This document shows positions 1-8,496 of a stretch of 64,000 nucleotides of DNA, one piece after another (position 1 is the stretch's first letter; each line of letters starts with the position of its first letter). The notes under the pieces are model-generated. The model did no database searches. It was not told the DNA's origin and saw only the letters and a program-made list of their open reading frames with translations. The translations under genes and the position numbers were made by a program. The DNA is from Paenibacillus_G elgii_A (lineage in GTDB: Bacteria > Bacillota > Bacilli > Paenibacillales > NBRC-103111): contig JBHJMN010000012.1 in the NCBI GenBank assembly GCA_042219835.1, positions 1-64,000 on the forward strand, read 5' to 3'.

Positions 1-357
1 TTGGAACTGCGCCTCGGTCAGCTCGCCGTCTGTACCCTCATGCTCGATCGATACCGTGTACAGGTTCGGATTGATGCCGAAGTCTTTCACAATCGGCGCT
101 TTGGCAAGTGGAATCCGGTCTGTCGTGATCCCGTTTGCCCATGCCATTCGCTCAATCTTCACATACTGGTGAATGCGGCCGTCCCTCGCCACTCCAAAAT
201 GCGCGGAGCTGACTTTGTTCCCCGGCGAACGAAACCAGGAATCCATGCTGCTCATCGTACCCGCAGATATGTGATTTACGATAGAAACCGGGACGATGCC
301 GCCCCGGTCGTTTGAATTCGTATATCCATTGCCTTTCCAGATGATTTCTCGTGTCAT
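1..357 (-). CDS. N-acetylmuramoyl-L-alanine amidase, phage endolysin (3' part outside window)
   Basis: This is the first 119 residues of an amidase_2-type endolysin that would cleave peptidoglycan at the end of the lytic cycle. The visible part reads IVNHISAGTMSSMDSWF, then SAHFGVARDGRIHQYV, then YTVSIEHEG, which is the amidase_2 pattern with its zinc-binding histidine in VNHISAG. The ATG at 357 follows a GAGGTG ribosome binding site. It lies 19 bases after the holin gene at 377-907, so it closes a holin-holin-endolysin lysis cassette. The C-terminal, probably wall-binding, part lies beyond position 1. Confidence 0.85.
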   Translation of the reverse strand, partial: MTREIIWKGNGYTNSNDRGGIVPVSIVNHISAGTMSSMDSWFRSPGNKVSSAHFGVARDGRIHQYVKIERMAWANGITTDRIPLAKAPIVKDFGINPNLYTVSIEHEGTDGELTEAQFQ

Positions 358-376
358 TTAGCTCTTCACCTCTTCC

Positions 377-907
377 TCAACCTACGTTGCCAGTATCAGA
401 GGCCGGTTTTGTAACCGAAGCTTCTACTGCAGGCGGCGACGTTGGTTGCCACGGAACGCTTTCGTTCTGTTTTTCTGCCATGGAAAAGTCGCTTACAGCG
501 GCCAACAACTTCTGTACATGCTCAGGCACCGGCTGCAACTGTTCTGCTGGAGCTTCCGTCTTTGCTCCCTGCCCCGTTGACGCATTGTGGATCAGGACGG
601 CCTTTTCAATCGCAGCTCGGATAGCAGCCGGGTCCATTTGGATACCGGACTCGCCAAGATGCTTGTTCGCGTACTCGATAGCCAGGTTGAGTTTTTCGGC
701 TCCCTTCTGCCCCGACGCGGACGTTTCCACGAATGCGAAAGCTTCTTCCGCTACCTTGTGAAGGATTTCCCTGTGCTGGCCGGTCGTTTTGGAATCAATC
801 CAGCCGATGACATTTTTCTTCAGCTTGAAAAACATGGTGATTGCAGCAGCAGATACAAGTCCAATCACAGATAGAGCAATGTCCGATATGAATGGTTGAA
901 AATCCAT
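377..907 (-). CDS. Phage holin, LLH family
   Basis: This 176-residue protein has one N-terminal membrane segment (about residues 8-27), then a basic and helical region, then a long Pro/Ala/Glu-rich tail. That layout fits the LLH-type phage holins of Firmicutes. It would help permeabilise the membrane or regulate the endolysin encoded next to it. It is the second holin-like gene here, since a different holin family is encoded just upstream at 926-1327. The family call rests on layout and position. Confidence 0.7.
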   Translation of the reverse strand: MDFQPFISDIALSVIGLVSAAAITMFFKLKKNVIGWIDSKTTGQHREILHKVAEEAFAFVETSASGQKGAEKLNLAIEYANKHLGESGIQMDPAAIRAAIEKAVLIHNASTGQGAKTEAPAEQLQPVPEHVQKLLAAVSDFSMAEKQNESVPWQPTSPPAVEASVTKPASDTGNVG

Positions 908-925
908 AGATCACACTCTCCTTTT

Positions 926-1327
926 TTATTTTTCTTCTGTCTTTCCTTTGATCGCCGCGATGACGTTTTTCAGCGGCCCGAGCGGAACGCCAAGTTTCCC
1001 GCCATTTTCGACGATGCTTAGAAACTCGATCACACTGTACGCAATAACAACGCCGTCCCCGATCACTCCGTTTGACTTGAGGACCGATATTTCGATCATG
1101 TACACGCATCCTACGAGGATGATAATGTACGTCTTTCGGATTAACCCCGCGATGCCTACCCTGCTGCTCAACTCCTTCCGGACGTATCCAGCCATAAGCC
1201 CCGTAGCATAATCCAATAGCATAAGCCCCAACAGGATCGTGAAGGCGAGCCCTAGCCCGCCGACGACCCACGAAATGAAAGCCCCAACGACGCCGAGGCT
1301 TGTTTTGAGAAATGTGGGATTGTCCAC
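926..1327 (-). CDS. Phage holin, toxin-secretion/phage-lysis family (phage_holin_4-like)
   Basis: This 133-residue protein has several hydrophobic segments, including FTILLGLMLLDYATGLMAGY, which is characteristic of the Cph1/TcdE-like holin family. It would form membrane lesions that release the endolysin. The preferred start is the GTG at 1327, six bases after AGGAGG. The in-frame ATG at 1345 sits on the U-tract of an upstream terminator hairpin and has no ribosome binding site. The gene heads the lysis cassette. Confidence 0.8.
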   Translation of the reverse strand: MDNPTFLKTSLGVVGAFISWVVGGLGLAFTILLGLMLLDYATGLMAGYVRKELSSRVGIAGLIRKTYIIILVGCVYMIEISVLKSNGVIGDGVVIAYSVIEFLSIVENGGKLGVPLGPLKNVIAAIKGKTEEK

Positions 1328-1345
1328 ACTCCCCCTCCTCTCCAT

Positions 1346-1373
1346 GAAAAATAGCCTCGGTTAGCCCCGAGGC
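1346..1373 (-). terminator. Rho-independent terminator after the SGNH hydrolase gene
   Basis: Complementary arms 1354-1360 and 1367-1373 (GCCTCGG with CCGAGGC) form a hairpin followed, in minus-strand direction, by a run of T. It lies 2 bases past the SGNH hydrolase stop and ends right before the first holin gene. Confidence 0.75.
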
Positions 1374-1375
1374 TT

Positions 1376-2131
1376 CTAATACGGATTCCCATATCCGTAA
1401 TCGACTCCGCAAATAGCTCGTTTCAACGTGTTCGCCATGATGTCGTAGCCTTCGTCGTCCGGGTGAATGAGATCCGGCTGTCCGTTCACGACCAGATACA
1501 TCTTCGTGCGGTCGTACCCGCGCCGGACTCTTTCATCTTCCCATGGAGCGTACTGGTCGATGTATTCGTAGCCTTTTGACGAGCAAAACGCCTTTTCGTC
1601 CTCGAACAAGTCCGCCCACGTATGGCCTTTTGCGTTCACAAACGGGTCAGCACCATACCCGCGCGGGTTCGATGACATGAACACGGGCAACGCCCCTCTG
1701 CTTTGGAAATAGTCCGCAAGGAAGTCAATATACCCGCGCCTTTCTGCAGGCGTGATGTTCTGCCCAAGGTCATTGTGAAGGCACGTCTCGATGACCACTA
1801 TCGGCACTTTCGGAACAGCTTCATGCACTTTCTCGATCTCAACCAGTTGCCGAAGCGAGCGGCCGGCATATCCTTGACGGTACTGGTCCCATCCGGTCGT
1901 AAGAGGCACGTACGTCCGAAAATCTGCGTGCTGATTCATGAATGACTTGAATGTTTCTGTGAAATGCCTTGCAGGTGCAGAGGCCCCCGATCCTGATATG
2001 ATCGAGCAGCCAATGATGGCGAAATTCTTGTCATACTTTTTTCCGCTTCCGACTTCTGATTTCGCATTCCGAAGGATACGGAGAAGGTTCCTTTTCGCCC
2101 GTCTTGTCGGGTCTTTTGATGGCAGTACCAT
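1376..2131 (-). CDS. SGNH/GDSL-type hydrolase, probably virion-associated
   Basis: A 251-residue protein with an SGNH-like layout. An early strand plus serine elbow reads IIGCSIISGSGAS (block I, where GDS is replaced by GCS). A middle block reads VIETCLHNDLGQN, and a late DLIHPDDEGY supplies the Asp/His pair. Such enzymes remove acetyl or other ester groups from glycans. Its place between the tail fibre genes and the lysis cassette suggests modification of cell-surface polysaccharide during adsorption, which is inference. The ATG at 2131 has a GGGGGAG site. A terminator follows the gene. Confidence 0.65.
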   Translation of the reverse strand: MVLPSKDPTRRAKRNLLRILRNAKSEVGSGKKYDKNFAIIGCSIISGSGASAPARHFTETFKSFMNQHADFRTYVPLTTGWDQYRQGYAGRSLRQLVEIEKVHEAVPKVPIVVIETCLHNDLGQNITPAERRGYIDFLADYFQSRGALPVFMSSNPRGYGADPFVNAKGHTWADLFEDEKAFCSSKGYEYIDQYAPWEDERVRRGYDRTKMYLVVNGQPDLIHPDDEGYDIMANTLKRAICGVDYGYGNPY

Positions 2132-2146
2132 TATGACCGTCTCCCC

Positions 2147-2659
2147 CTACCATCGCGTCATGAAGACGTCGAAATTTTTGTCTGAGGCGGTATCCAAATT
2201 TTTCACATAGAGCCGATAGAACGCGGCTCCTATGCCTTTGACACCGAAGAGATACCGGACGACCGCTGCGCTTGCGTCCCCAGCAGGTTCTCCTGCGACC
2301 GGAGTCACATTGTTCCAAAGCGGTTCTATGATAGCGACATTCGTCCCATCGAAGCTCCACTGAATGCCGATTTCGAATTTCCATGCTGCCCCGCCCACTA
2401 CCGTAGCACGAACCGAAAAACCTCCATTCCCCGCGAATCCTTCGTTCACATCAAAAAAGTTTGTGTTCCTCATCCCGCCATTCTTCGGAGAGGTTTGGTT
2501 TTGCAGAACTTTTTCGGAAACTGCCCGGCTACGGACGGGAATTGCATCCCTGTCACCAAGATTCACATAGTCAATTGCATTTGAGTATGATTTCGTCGGA
2601 TCGATGCTGCCGCCTCCACCTCCGCCCCCGGCTGAATTTCCAACTGGAATATATCCCAT
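2147..2659 (-). CDS. Hypothetical phage protein, glycine-rich N terminus
   Basis: The 170-residue product starts with a run of glycines after about residue 10 and continues with a β-rich sequence without a recognisable enzyme motif. It lies between the tail-fibre module and the SGNH hydrolase, so it may be a fibre or virion accessory protein. No family was recognised. Confidence 0.6.
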   Translation of the reverse strand: MGYIPVGNSAGGGGGGGSIDPTKSYSNAIDYVNLGDRDAIPVRSRAVSEKVLQNQTSPKNGGMRNTNFFDVNEGFAGNGGFSVRATVVGGAAWKFEIGIQWSFDGTNVAIIEPLWNNVTPVAGEPAGDASAAVVRYLFGVKGIGAAFYRLYVKNLDTASDKNFDVFMTRW

Positions 2660-2673
2660 CTCCTAATCACCCC

Positions 2674-2958
2674 CTACAGCAGTACATAATTGAATTCATT
2701 CGAATCGGCGGCGCATTTGTAGTACAGTTTTTTGCCGCGTATATACCCATCAAAAACAAACTTCGGAGCGACATAGATGATCTTGTCTGATTTGGAAATG
2801 GGCACATCAATACTGAACATGACCTCTGACGTACATTTCGAGCAATCCAAAATGATGTGGTGAAATCCGTTTCGATCTGTCAGGTCGATCACTTTTTCTG
2901 TCTGGTCAGCTGTTGTTTTGTTTGCGGCCTTGACCGGCCCCACATCCCTATAATCCAT
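2674..2958 (-). CDS. Hypothetical phage protein
   Basis: This 94-residue soluble protein was not recognised. It contains one CSKC pair and β-strand-like segments. The start is uncertain: the ATG at 2958 is used, but an in-frame TTG at 2979 exists and the only AAGGAG site is about 12 bases from the ATG. A terminator-like hairpin lies between it and the XkdX-like gene upstream. Confidence 0.5.
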   Translation of the reverse strand: MDYRDVGPVKAANKTTADQTEKVIDLTDRNGFHHIILDCSKCTSEVMFSIDVPISKSDKIIYVAPKFVFDGYIRGKKLYYKCAADSNEFNYVLL

Positions 2959-2980
2959 ACAGCCATAACTCTCCTTCAAA

Positions 2981-3008
2981 GAAAATTAGCCCCGCTAGGA
3001 ACGGGGCC
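2981..3008 (-). terminator. Hairpin terminator inside the late region
   Basis: Arms 2989-2994 and 3002-3007 (GCCCCG/CGGGGC) form a hairpin followed by TAATTTTC in the minus direction. It sits between the XkdX-like gene and the gene at 2674-2958, marking a probable end of the structural transcript or an attenuation point. Confidence 0.65.
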
Positions 3009-3017
3009 AATCTGAAA

Positions 3018-3281
3018 CTATTTCGCTGCAGGTCGATATGCAGGGTCTTCGGTCGTTTTCAAGGCCATGATGTCGTCGTATTCCTTCTGACTGATCCAGC
3101 CCTGTGCCAATGCCTTGTCGAGGTCATCAATGTAATAATTTCGCGCGGCATAACCGGCTACGTCCGAATGGTAGCTCTCCGGAATTCCTTTGCATCCATC
3201 CCGCGGCGTAAACCTCTCCTTTCCGAAAATATTGATATTGCGCGAGTACGTGGAGACGAGAAACGGTAAATTGGTTGCCAT
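3018..3281 (-). CDS. XkdX-like small tail-module protein
   Basis: An 87-residue protein whose C-terminal half reads like the short XkdX proteins of PBSX-type tail modules: a dipeptide-rich start, then LAQGWISQKEYDDIMA. XkdX genes sit right after the fibre and XkdW in these operons, as here. Their function is unknown. The N-terminal 40 residues are longer than usual for XkdX, so the match is partial. Confidence 0.5.
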   Translation of the reverse strand: MATNLPFLVSTYSRNINIFGKERFTPRDGCKGIPESYHSDVAGYAARNYYIDDLDKALAQGWISQKEYDDIMALKTTEDPAYRPAAK

Positions 3282-3287
3282 GATGAT

Positions 3288-3794
3288 CTACACTCCTTTG
3301 TTGGTCATGGTATATTCCATAAACGCCTGTAAATCGGCGCTGACGGCTGCTGCATGCTCTTCTTGCTTTTTAAGTAGTGCGGTTAGAGTGGCAATCTGCT
3401 CCTCGGCTGTTGGCTGTTTGGGTGAGTTGCGAATAGCCTCAATTTCCTCCGTCGTTAGCCCTTCGGTCCACAACTTTACGGCCAGACGCGGCTTGTATAT
3501 GACATTTCTGGATTCGTCCGTTTTCGGCTTGCCATCCGTGCCAAGCTCCGGCTCCAGCGGCTTGTTATACTGCTCCCATGCTGCGAAGTCGAATCGAGGC
3601 TTGTAAAGACCTTCTGGGACCGGAACGGCGACGGTATGGCCAATTAGCTCCGACGCTGGCTGCGTCTGTTCTGCTTCGCCTTCTCCTGGCTTGTCCTGCT
3701 CCCGGAATAAAGGAAAAACGCCCGTGACATCATCGTCTACAAGCGTTGCGTCAGTGATATGTCCTTTTAGGTCGATTATATTGGCTTCCTTCAT
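3288..3794 (-). CDS. XkdW-position hypothetical tail protein
   Basis: The 168-residue protein has an acidic N-terminal half and a helical C-terminal end with a predicted coil (about residues 130-160). Position between the fibre gene and the XkdX-like gene matches XkdW in PBSX-type tails, but no diagnostic motif was recognised. The ATG at 3794 follows a GGAGGTG site, 12 bases downstream of the fibre gene. Confidence 0.5.
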   Translation of the reverse strand: MKEANIIDLKGHITDATLVDDDVTGVFPLFREQDKPGEGEAEQTQPASELIGHTVAVPVPEGLYKPRFDFAAWEQYNKPLEPELGTDGKPKTDESRNVIYKPRLAVKLWTEGLTTEEIEAIRNSPKQPTAEEQIATLTALLKKQEEHAAAVSADLQAFMEYTMTNKGV

Positions 3795-3806
3795 TGCACA
3801 CCTCCA

Positions 3807-6287
3807 TTACTGTTCGCCCCGGAACAAGATATTTTCCAGACTTAAATCCGTACTTGATCCGCCGGTGTTGAGTCCCACTGTACCGTCAGCGTAAATAAAT
3901 ATGGTCGCGAACGAACTGTTTGATACTGTTGGAATGTACAGGGTTCCGCTCGGCCTATATCCAACAGGAAGGCGGAATAACGGCGTATTGACGGCAACTG
4001 CTCCACCCCTAATGTTACCGCGTAGATGAACAAAGCCCATTTCGTCCTTCATGTAGCTTGCCGGGGGCGTTCCTGTACTGTTTACCCACCCATTCAACAA
4101 TGTCGGCGCAATCCACTGCGGCTGCACCCGCTGTGCCCGCGTTATCTCAAGTGCCCCGACTCGTGCTGCCATATCGGCGTGTCCGGCTGCCAATGTATCA
4201 ACGACAGATTTCATATTCGCCGGGCGCGCGGCTTCGAGTGATAGGGGATTGCAGGATACCGCATACTGATCCAGCGCGAGATAGGTCACGGTGTAAGCCG
4301 CTCCCAGATCAAAGTTTGATTGGTTAATCGACGCATTCATAAGGCCATATTCGGCAATTTCGCTAGGTACTAGGCGTGTCCAATTAGAAATTGTTTCTTT
4401 CTCATTAGCCTCGATACTTAACATTTTGTTTGGTCTGTACTTCAATTTGCTTGCTGTTGTTCCTCCATTGATCCAGTAGTTTCCTGTGATCAATTGGGGA
4501 TTAGCCCTCTCTCTTACAATCATCCCAGTACCAACTTCAAACTGATTCGCTCCCTCATGCAGCGTGATTCCGCCCTCCGATGCGATTTCTTCGACGGTCG
4601 CTGCGGAAAGTTGGTATTGAAGTTTATAGGGCTTGTAGCCCGGCGCGAATGTTGTCGGTAACGTGGTAGTCTGTGAGCCGACAGGTTGCAGTATAGACAC
4701 CCATTCTTTCGTTCCACTTGTGTACGGCACGGCATCAACTTGACCGAATTGCTTCATCTTCCAGCCGTAGAAATATGCCTTGATTTCGTCATCCGTCACA
4801 TTCATATACGAATCTCCCCATCCACTGTCAGCATTAGAAATGGCAAGTCGCAAAACTTGCGAACTTGTGGATAGAATCGACTGATCCGCAGCCGTCAGCG
4901 GAAACACATGAGGAATGATTTTACCATCATACTTTATAACTTTCTCAGTGTCCGAAAGGCCGTCAGTAATAGAGATTTCCACTATTCTGTACCCTGAACC
5001 CTTCTGATATAGCCGCCATCCTAAACTACCATCCAGATCCAACGTCTTGAACCGCGCCTGCTTCCAGTACTTCCCGTCACGCTGAAACAGTGTATCGTAT
5101 ATCGTCCCATCAACGTTCGAGGCAAGTTGGACGTTCGGAAAAAACAAATGATCGTCGTTACGCGGCTTGAACGGCCTTGCTTCAGGCCCGACGTTAAGCA
5201 TCAGATTCGTGAATGTGAATGTCCCGGCTCCTAGTGATCCATTTGTGACATTCACATACACTCGGTCTATACCAGAAGGAATCGTAAACGACACGCTTTG
5301 AGACGTTGTATTTGCAACTATATCTCCCAGACCGAATTGCGATTCCACTTTCAATTGACCATTATGGGTTGCGGATAATGAGTATGTCTGCCTGGATATA
5401 ACAGGTATTTGTATGCTAGAAGCCTGAGAATTGCCCGTCGCTAATAGGGATAACTGATACGGACCAGTTATGCTTGCTTGTTCGGCGAGCGACCACTCCA
5501 TAAGCGGCGGCAGTAGGTTTTCGCCGTACTTGATGACATACGGCGAGTAGACGCTTTTCATATCGTCTACATACGGCCATTTGGCGGCGATCTGCTCCGG
5601 CGTCATGCTGTCGATTGCGTCGTACTCAGCTTGCGTAATTTCGTAAAGGCGGACTTCGTCGGCATACGCATATTGTCCGTTGCCCCCGCTTACTGAGACA
5701 ACCGCGCCGTTATTGTTCGTCGTTACACCTGTGAATTTCTTAAAAACGAATAAAAATTTGCTTGAATCCGTTACTACTGCCGTTTGCGTGGCTGTTTGTT
5801 GAGTGGATACATATAGACTGACATTTGTCGCATTCCCATTTCGAACCATACCGGCGAGTAGGTAGTACTTGGCCGGACTTATACTTACGCCATTGATACT
5901 TACTGCGTTCCCAGTAGTTGACGTGAGGGTCACTTTCAAACTTTTTGAGCCGTTTGAAAAAATGGTAGCTTCAGTCGATAGAGTGCTATTGACGGGTTGC
6001 CAACGACTCGCATTCTCGCAATTCCCGTCCCGTCCGAGAAGATTCACCAGCGTCCGCCCCTTGATCTGCAGCCCGGTCAGTGGCGCTACAACGTCACTTT
6101 TGATGATTTGCTGGCCGTACTTCAAGCCGACGGAGACGGGCGGTTTTTCAGCCATTTGAGCGCCGAGCGCTGCGTCGATGATATCCATATTGTCATCAAT
6201 CAGTGGTTTAGTATTGAAAAGCGTCTTGTTTGGGCTACTTCGGTCCACTTTATTCAAATTCAGATTCGGCGTTTTAGGATATGACAC
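3807..6287 (-). CDS. Phage tail fibre / receptor-binding protein
   Basis: At 826 residues this is the largest tail gene and lies directly after the XkdU-like gene, where PBSX-type phages encode the fibre. Residues 1-60 are a conserved-looking attachment region, the centre is β-rich and Ser/Thr/Gly-rich, and the last 80 or so residues resemble a distal fibre tip (PVGYRPSGTLYIPTV). It probably binds the host surface. The start used is the GTG at 6287, preceded by GGGGGTG and only five bases past the upstream stop. A TTG at 6329 would overlap the upstream gene by 38 bases without a ribosome binding site. Confidence 0.75.
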   Translation of the reverse strand: MSYPKTPNLNLNKVDRSSPNKTLFNTKPLIDDNMDIIDAALGAQMAEKPPVSVGLKYGQQIIKSDVVAPLTGLQIKGRTLVNLLGRDGNCENASRWQPVNSTLSTEATIFSNGSKSLKVTLTSTTGNAVSINGVSISPAKYYLLAGMVRNGNATNVSLYVSTQQTATQTAVVTDSSKFLFVFKKFTGVTTNNNGAVVSVSGGNGQYAYADEVRLYEITQAEYDAIDSMTPEQIAAKWPYVDDMKSVYSPYVIKYGENLLPPLMEWSLAEQASITGPYQLSLLATGNSQASSIQIPVISRQTYSLSATHNGQLKVESQFGLGDIVANTTSQSVSFTIPSGIDRVYVNVTNGSLGAGTFTFTNLMLNVGPEARPFKPRNDDHLFFPNVQLASNVDGTIYDTLFQRDGKYWKQARFKTLDLDGSLGWRLYQKGSGYRIVEISITDGLSDTEKVIKYDGKIIPHVFPLTAADQSILSTSSQVLRLAISNADSGWGDSYMNVTDDEIKAYFYGWKMKQFGQVDAVPYTSGTKEWVSILQPVGSQTTTLPTTFAPGYKPYKLQYQLSAATVEEIASEGGITLHEGANQFEVGTGMIVRERANPQLITGNYWINGGTTASKLKYRPNKMLSIEANEKETISNWTRLVPSEIAEYGLMNASINQSNFDLGAAYTVTYLALDQYAVSCNPLSLEAARPANMKSVVDTLAAGHADMAARVGALEITRAQRVQPQWIAPTLLNGWVNSTGTPPASYMKDEMGFVHLRGNIRGGAVAVNTPLFRLPVGYRPSGTLYIPTVSNSSFATIFIYADGTVGLNTGGSSTDLSLENILFRGEQ

Positions 6288-6291
6288 GCCC

Positions 6292-6831
6292 TCACCCCCA
6301 TGCAAATTTATCCATCGTTGTATTTTCAATCTCTGCCAATGTCATGCCCTCAACCTCTGCCACGGTCAAGTATCGGAAGCCATACCGCACTTCTAGGTGC
6401 GCCGGTATGAGTCTTCGCATTAAGGATTGCAAATCTCCAAGGTTGTTGGGTACCCCTAACACATCCGTAAATTGAATCGTCACTTGGTAGTTTGCGAAAT
6501 CCTCGTTGATCCTACAGGAATAGCCATACGACTTAAGAACGTTCAGGATTGCCTCCGGCGTACAGCCCAGACCGCCGCGAGACATGGCCATCACGTTGTT
6601 GCGGCGATCCTGCAAGGCGTCGCTTTTATCGACTCTTTGAATCGCGAATTCGGCTTCATAGACTGGCAACATGTAAGTGGCCGAATCAATGAAAAGCTGG
6701 TCCTGTCCCTCTATGATTGCTGCGTGCAAATCATCGAACTGGTGGGCAACCGCCTCGTATAATCCCTTTGTATTTGGGCCATTCAGGAATGCTATCGGCA
6801 GTATTCTTTGAAAAAACTCGAAAAACTTCAT
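6292..6831 (-). CDS. XkdU/YmfQ-like baseplate wedge protein (DUF2313)
   Basis: A 179-residue member of the YmfQ/XkdU group. Family features are the early helical region, the central LGCTPEAILNVLKSYGY segment and the C-terminal LIPAHLEVRYGFRYLT. In contractile tails these proteins sit next to gpJ in the baseplate wedge. It directly follows the gpJ-like gene and precedes the fibre, as in PBSX. Confidence 0.8.
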   Translation of the reverse strand: MKFFEFFQRILPIAFLNGPNTKGLYEAVAHQFDDLHAAIIEGQDQLFIDSATYMLPVYEAEFAIQRVDKSDALQDRRNNVMAMSRGGLGCTPEAILNVLKSYGYSCRINEDFANYQVTIQFTDVLGVPNNLGDLQSLMRRLIPAHLEVRYGFRYLTVAEVEGMTLAEIENTTMDKFAWG

Positions 6832-6843
6832 CCGTCGCCCTCC

Positions 6844-7902
6844 TCATGTGATATTCAGCGTACCTGGAGTGGCGATGCCAGTTGCCACGAGCTGAACGTT
6901 TGTTGTTGGCGCGGTCATGCTGAAATCCAGCACCCCTTTCACGGATCTGGCCGCAAGAATTATGTCCGTTAGGCGGACCGTCCCGCCGATCGGCACCTTT
7001 GCCAAATAGTTAACGACGGCCTGTTTTACCAAGGGCGCAAGAACCGCGTTCGTATACCCCTGATCGGCCGTGACGGCTCCAGTGACATTGACGACGGTTG
7101 CTGTAGGTTTGATTACGCGGGCATCGGCGCCAATCGGACATTTTGTCCGTACGTAGCTTGAAACCTTTTGCACCAGCTCGTCGCTGGGGATTCCGCCGTC
7201 CGAAATTACGACATCGACCGTTCCATTTCCCCGCGCCAACGGCAGCGGAATAGCGCTCAGAACGCCGGGTATGGATGTCGCCCACACGACATAGTCGGAA
7301 GGCGTCCCCCCGTTCAGCGGGTTCCGGATCGTGTACAGGTATCGATCACGCAGCTGCTCGTCGCTCTCGGTATCAGTTCCACCAGTAAGGCCGCTGGCAG
7401 CAACTGCGATATTCTGGACCCCAACTACCTGTGCGCTGACGATCCGCAGCTGCACGCCCGCAGCCAGGTTCCCGGCCGTTCCTGGGATGTTGCAGGTCAC
7501 AGGTACCGGAATGGATGTCCAGCCGGCCGGAAGCGTCACTGTGCTGTCTACGGTGAACTCGATTTTCTGATCCATCGTGGATAGTACTGTGCCTTGAGTT
7601 ATGGACGAGCCGACCGGCGCCGCCGTGGATCTCGTCAGGTTCACGGTCCCTTTTGATTTTGTGCCCTGCTTCCGGAAGACGCCCCGCTCATTGCATCGAC
7701 GCTCCAAGAACGACCCTTTCGACGTTGAAACGAAGAAAAGTTTCAATATCTGCTCCAACATGAACCAAACGACGCGCAAAGCCCTAGCAATCACGTTTGC
7801 CAGCGTGTAGGCCAGAGCACCCGAGGTCCCATCCGTCCAGCCTGTGTTTTTCGTGATGTCAGCGAACAGTTCATCTCGAATTTGCTCAAACGACTTAAAC
7901 AC
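6844..7902 (-). CDS. Baseplate J-like protein (XkdT, gp47 family)
   Basis: This 352-residue baseplate wedge protein carries the baseplate_J pattern: an N-terminal DELFADITKNTGWTDG segment, a middle region with GTAGNLAAG, and SGLTGGTDTESDEQLRDRYL followed by GTPSDYVVWA. It would link wedge subunits to the hub. The GTG at 7902 lies nine bases after GGAGGAGG and overlaps the end of the XkdS-like gene; upstream in-frame codons lack a site. Confidence 0.85.
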   Translation of the reverse strand: MFKSFEQIRDELFADITKNTGWTDGTSGALAYTLANVIARALRVVWFMLEQILKLFFVSTSKGSFLERRCNERGVFRKQGTKSKGTVNLTRSTAAPVGSSITQGTVLSTMDQKIEFTVDSTVTLPAGWTSIPVPVTCNIPGTAGNLAAGVQLRIVSAQVVGVQNIAVAASGLTGGTDTESDEQLRDRYLYTIRNPLNGGTPSDYVVWATSIPGVLSAIPLPLARGNGTVDVVISDGGIPSDELVQKVSSYVRTKCPIGADARVIKPTATVVNVTGAVTADQGYTNAVLAPLVKQAVVNYLAKVPIGGTVRLTDIILAARSVKGVLDFSMTAPTTNVQLVATGIATPGTLNIT

Positions 7903-8278
7903 GGAGCGCCACCTCCTCCTCGAACGCTGCTGCCGAACCATTCTTCGCAACATAGCTGATAGTGAATCGTACCCGGCGCTCCTCGTGGTTCAGAGAAAGG
8001 CGGACCCGCACGCTTTGGACCCGAGGGTCAGCCATCAGACACTCCGTAGCATCCGCGATGGCATCCTGCTCGAAGGTTCGGCCCATGGGAGCCGAGAGCC
8101 TATCGTGCAACTTATTGCCGTATGTGCGGTCATAAAAAAGAGACCCGTATGGGGTCCTGAATCTACGCCGCAAGGCTTCCGTCAGGTTGTCCGTTCCTGA
8201 TGCTGTGGACATATCTCCTTGGGCACTCGTGGCGTAATCGCTGTTGGCTGTTCCAATGTCACTCCCGATTTCAATCAC
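7895..8278 (-). CDS. XkdS-like baseplate protein (DUF2634, gp25-like)
   Basis: A 127-residue baseplate component in the XkdS position. The C-terminal part (VQSVRVRLSLNHEERRV and FTISYVA) resembles gp25-like wedge proteins that start sheath polymerisation. The start chosen is the GTG at 8278, which overlaps the upstream stop as GTGA and has GGGGGTGAT before it. A longer reading from 8347 would run inside the upstream gene. Confidence 0.7.
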   Translation of the reverse strand: MIEIGSDIGTANSDYATSAQGDMSTASGTDNLTEALRRRFRTPYGSLFYDRTYGNKLHDRLSAPMGRTFEQDAIADATECLMADPRVQSVRVRLSLNHEERRVRFTISYVAKNGSAAAFEEEVALRV

Positions 8279-8496
8279 TCCGGGATCACCCCCACAATTA
8301 CACCTTGATTCCGATCCCCGTTCGCGAAAATAACGATCGCTTCCCAACCGACCATTTCCGGATGAAGAGTCACCGTAGACTCGATATATCCCGTTTCAAA
8401 GTCGGCAAGGGGGATATACGCCTGCGCGGTCTTCTGATCCTGTACAGCCGTGATAATGGCCTTCTGGGGGAATGCGTTGTTCAACCTCATACTCAT
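8275..8496 (-). CDS. XkdR-position small baseplate protein (DUF2577-like)
   Basis: This 73-residue β-rich protein (VGWEAIVIFANGDRNQGVIV near its end) lies between the XkdQ-like hub gene and the XkdS-like gene, where PBSX has XkdR. It starts at an ATG overlapping the upstream stop by four bases. Family assignment is by position and general character, and the protein is shorter than typical XkdR. Confidence 0.6.
   Translation of the reverse strand: MSMRLNNAFPQKAIITAVQDQKTAQAYIPLADFETGYIESTVTLHPEMVGWEAIVIFANGDRNQGVIVGVIPE

Noticed and set aside
1..315. Plus-strand open frame of 104 codons
   Set aside because: It is the reverse of the minus-strand amidase gene, whose protein motifs and ribosome site are clear.
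2561..2660. Glycine codon run as a collagen-like or repeat element
   Set aside because: Only seven glycines in a row and no Gly-X-Y periodicity are present.
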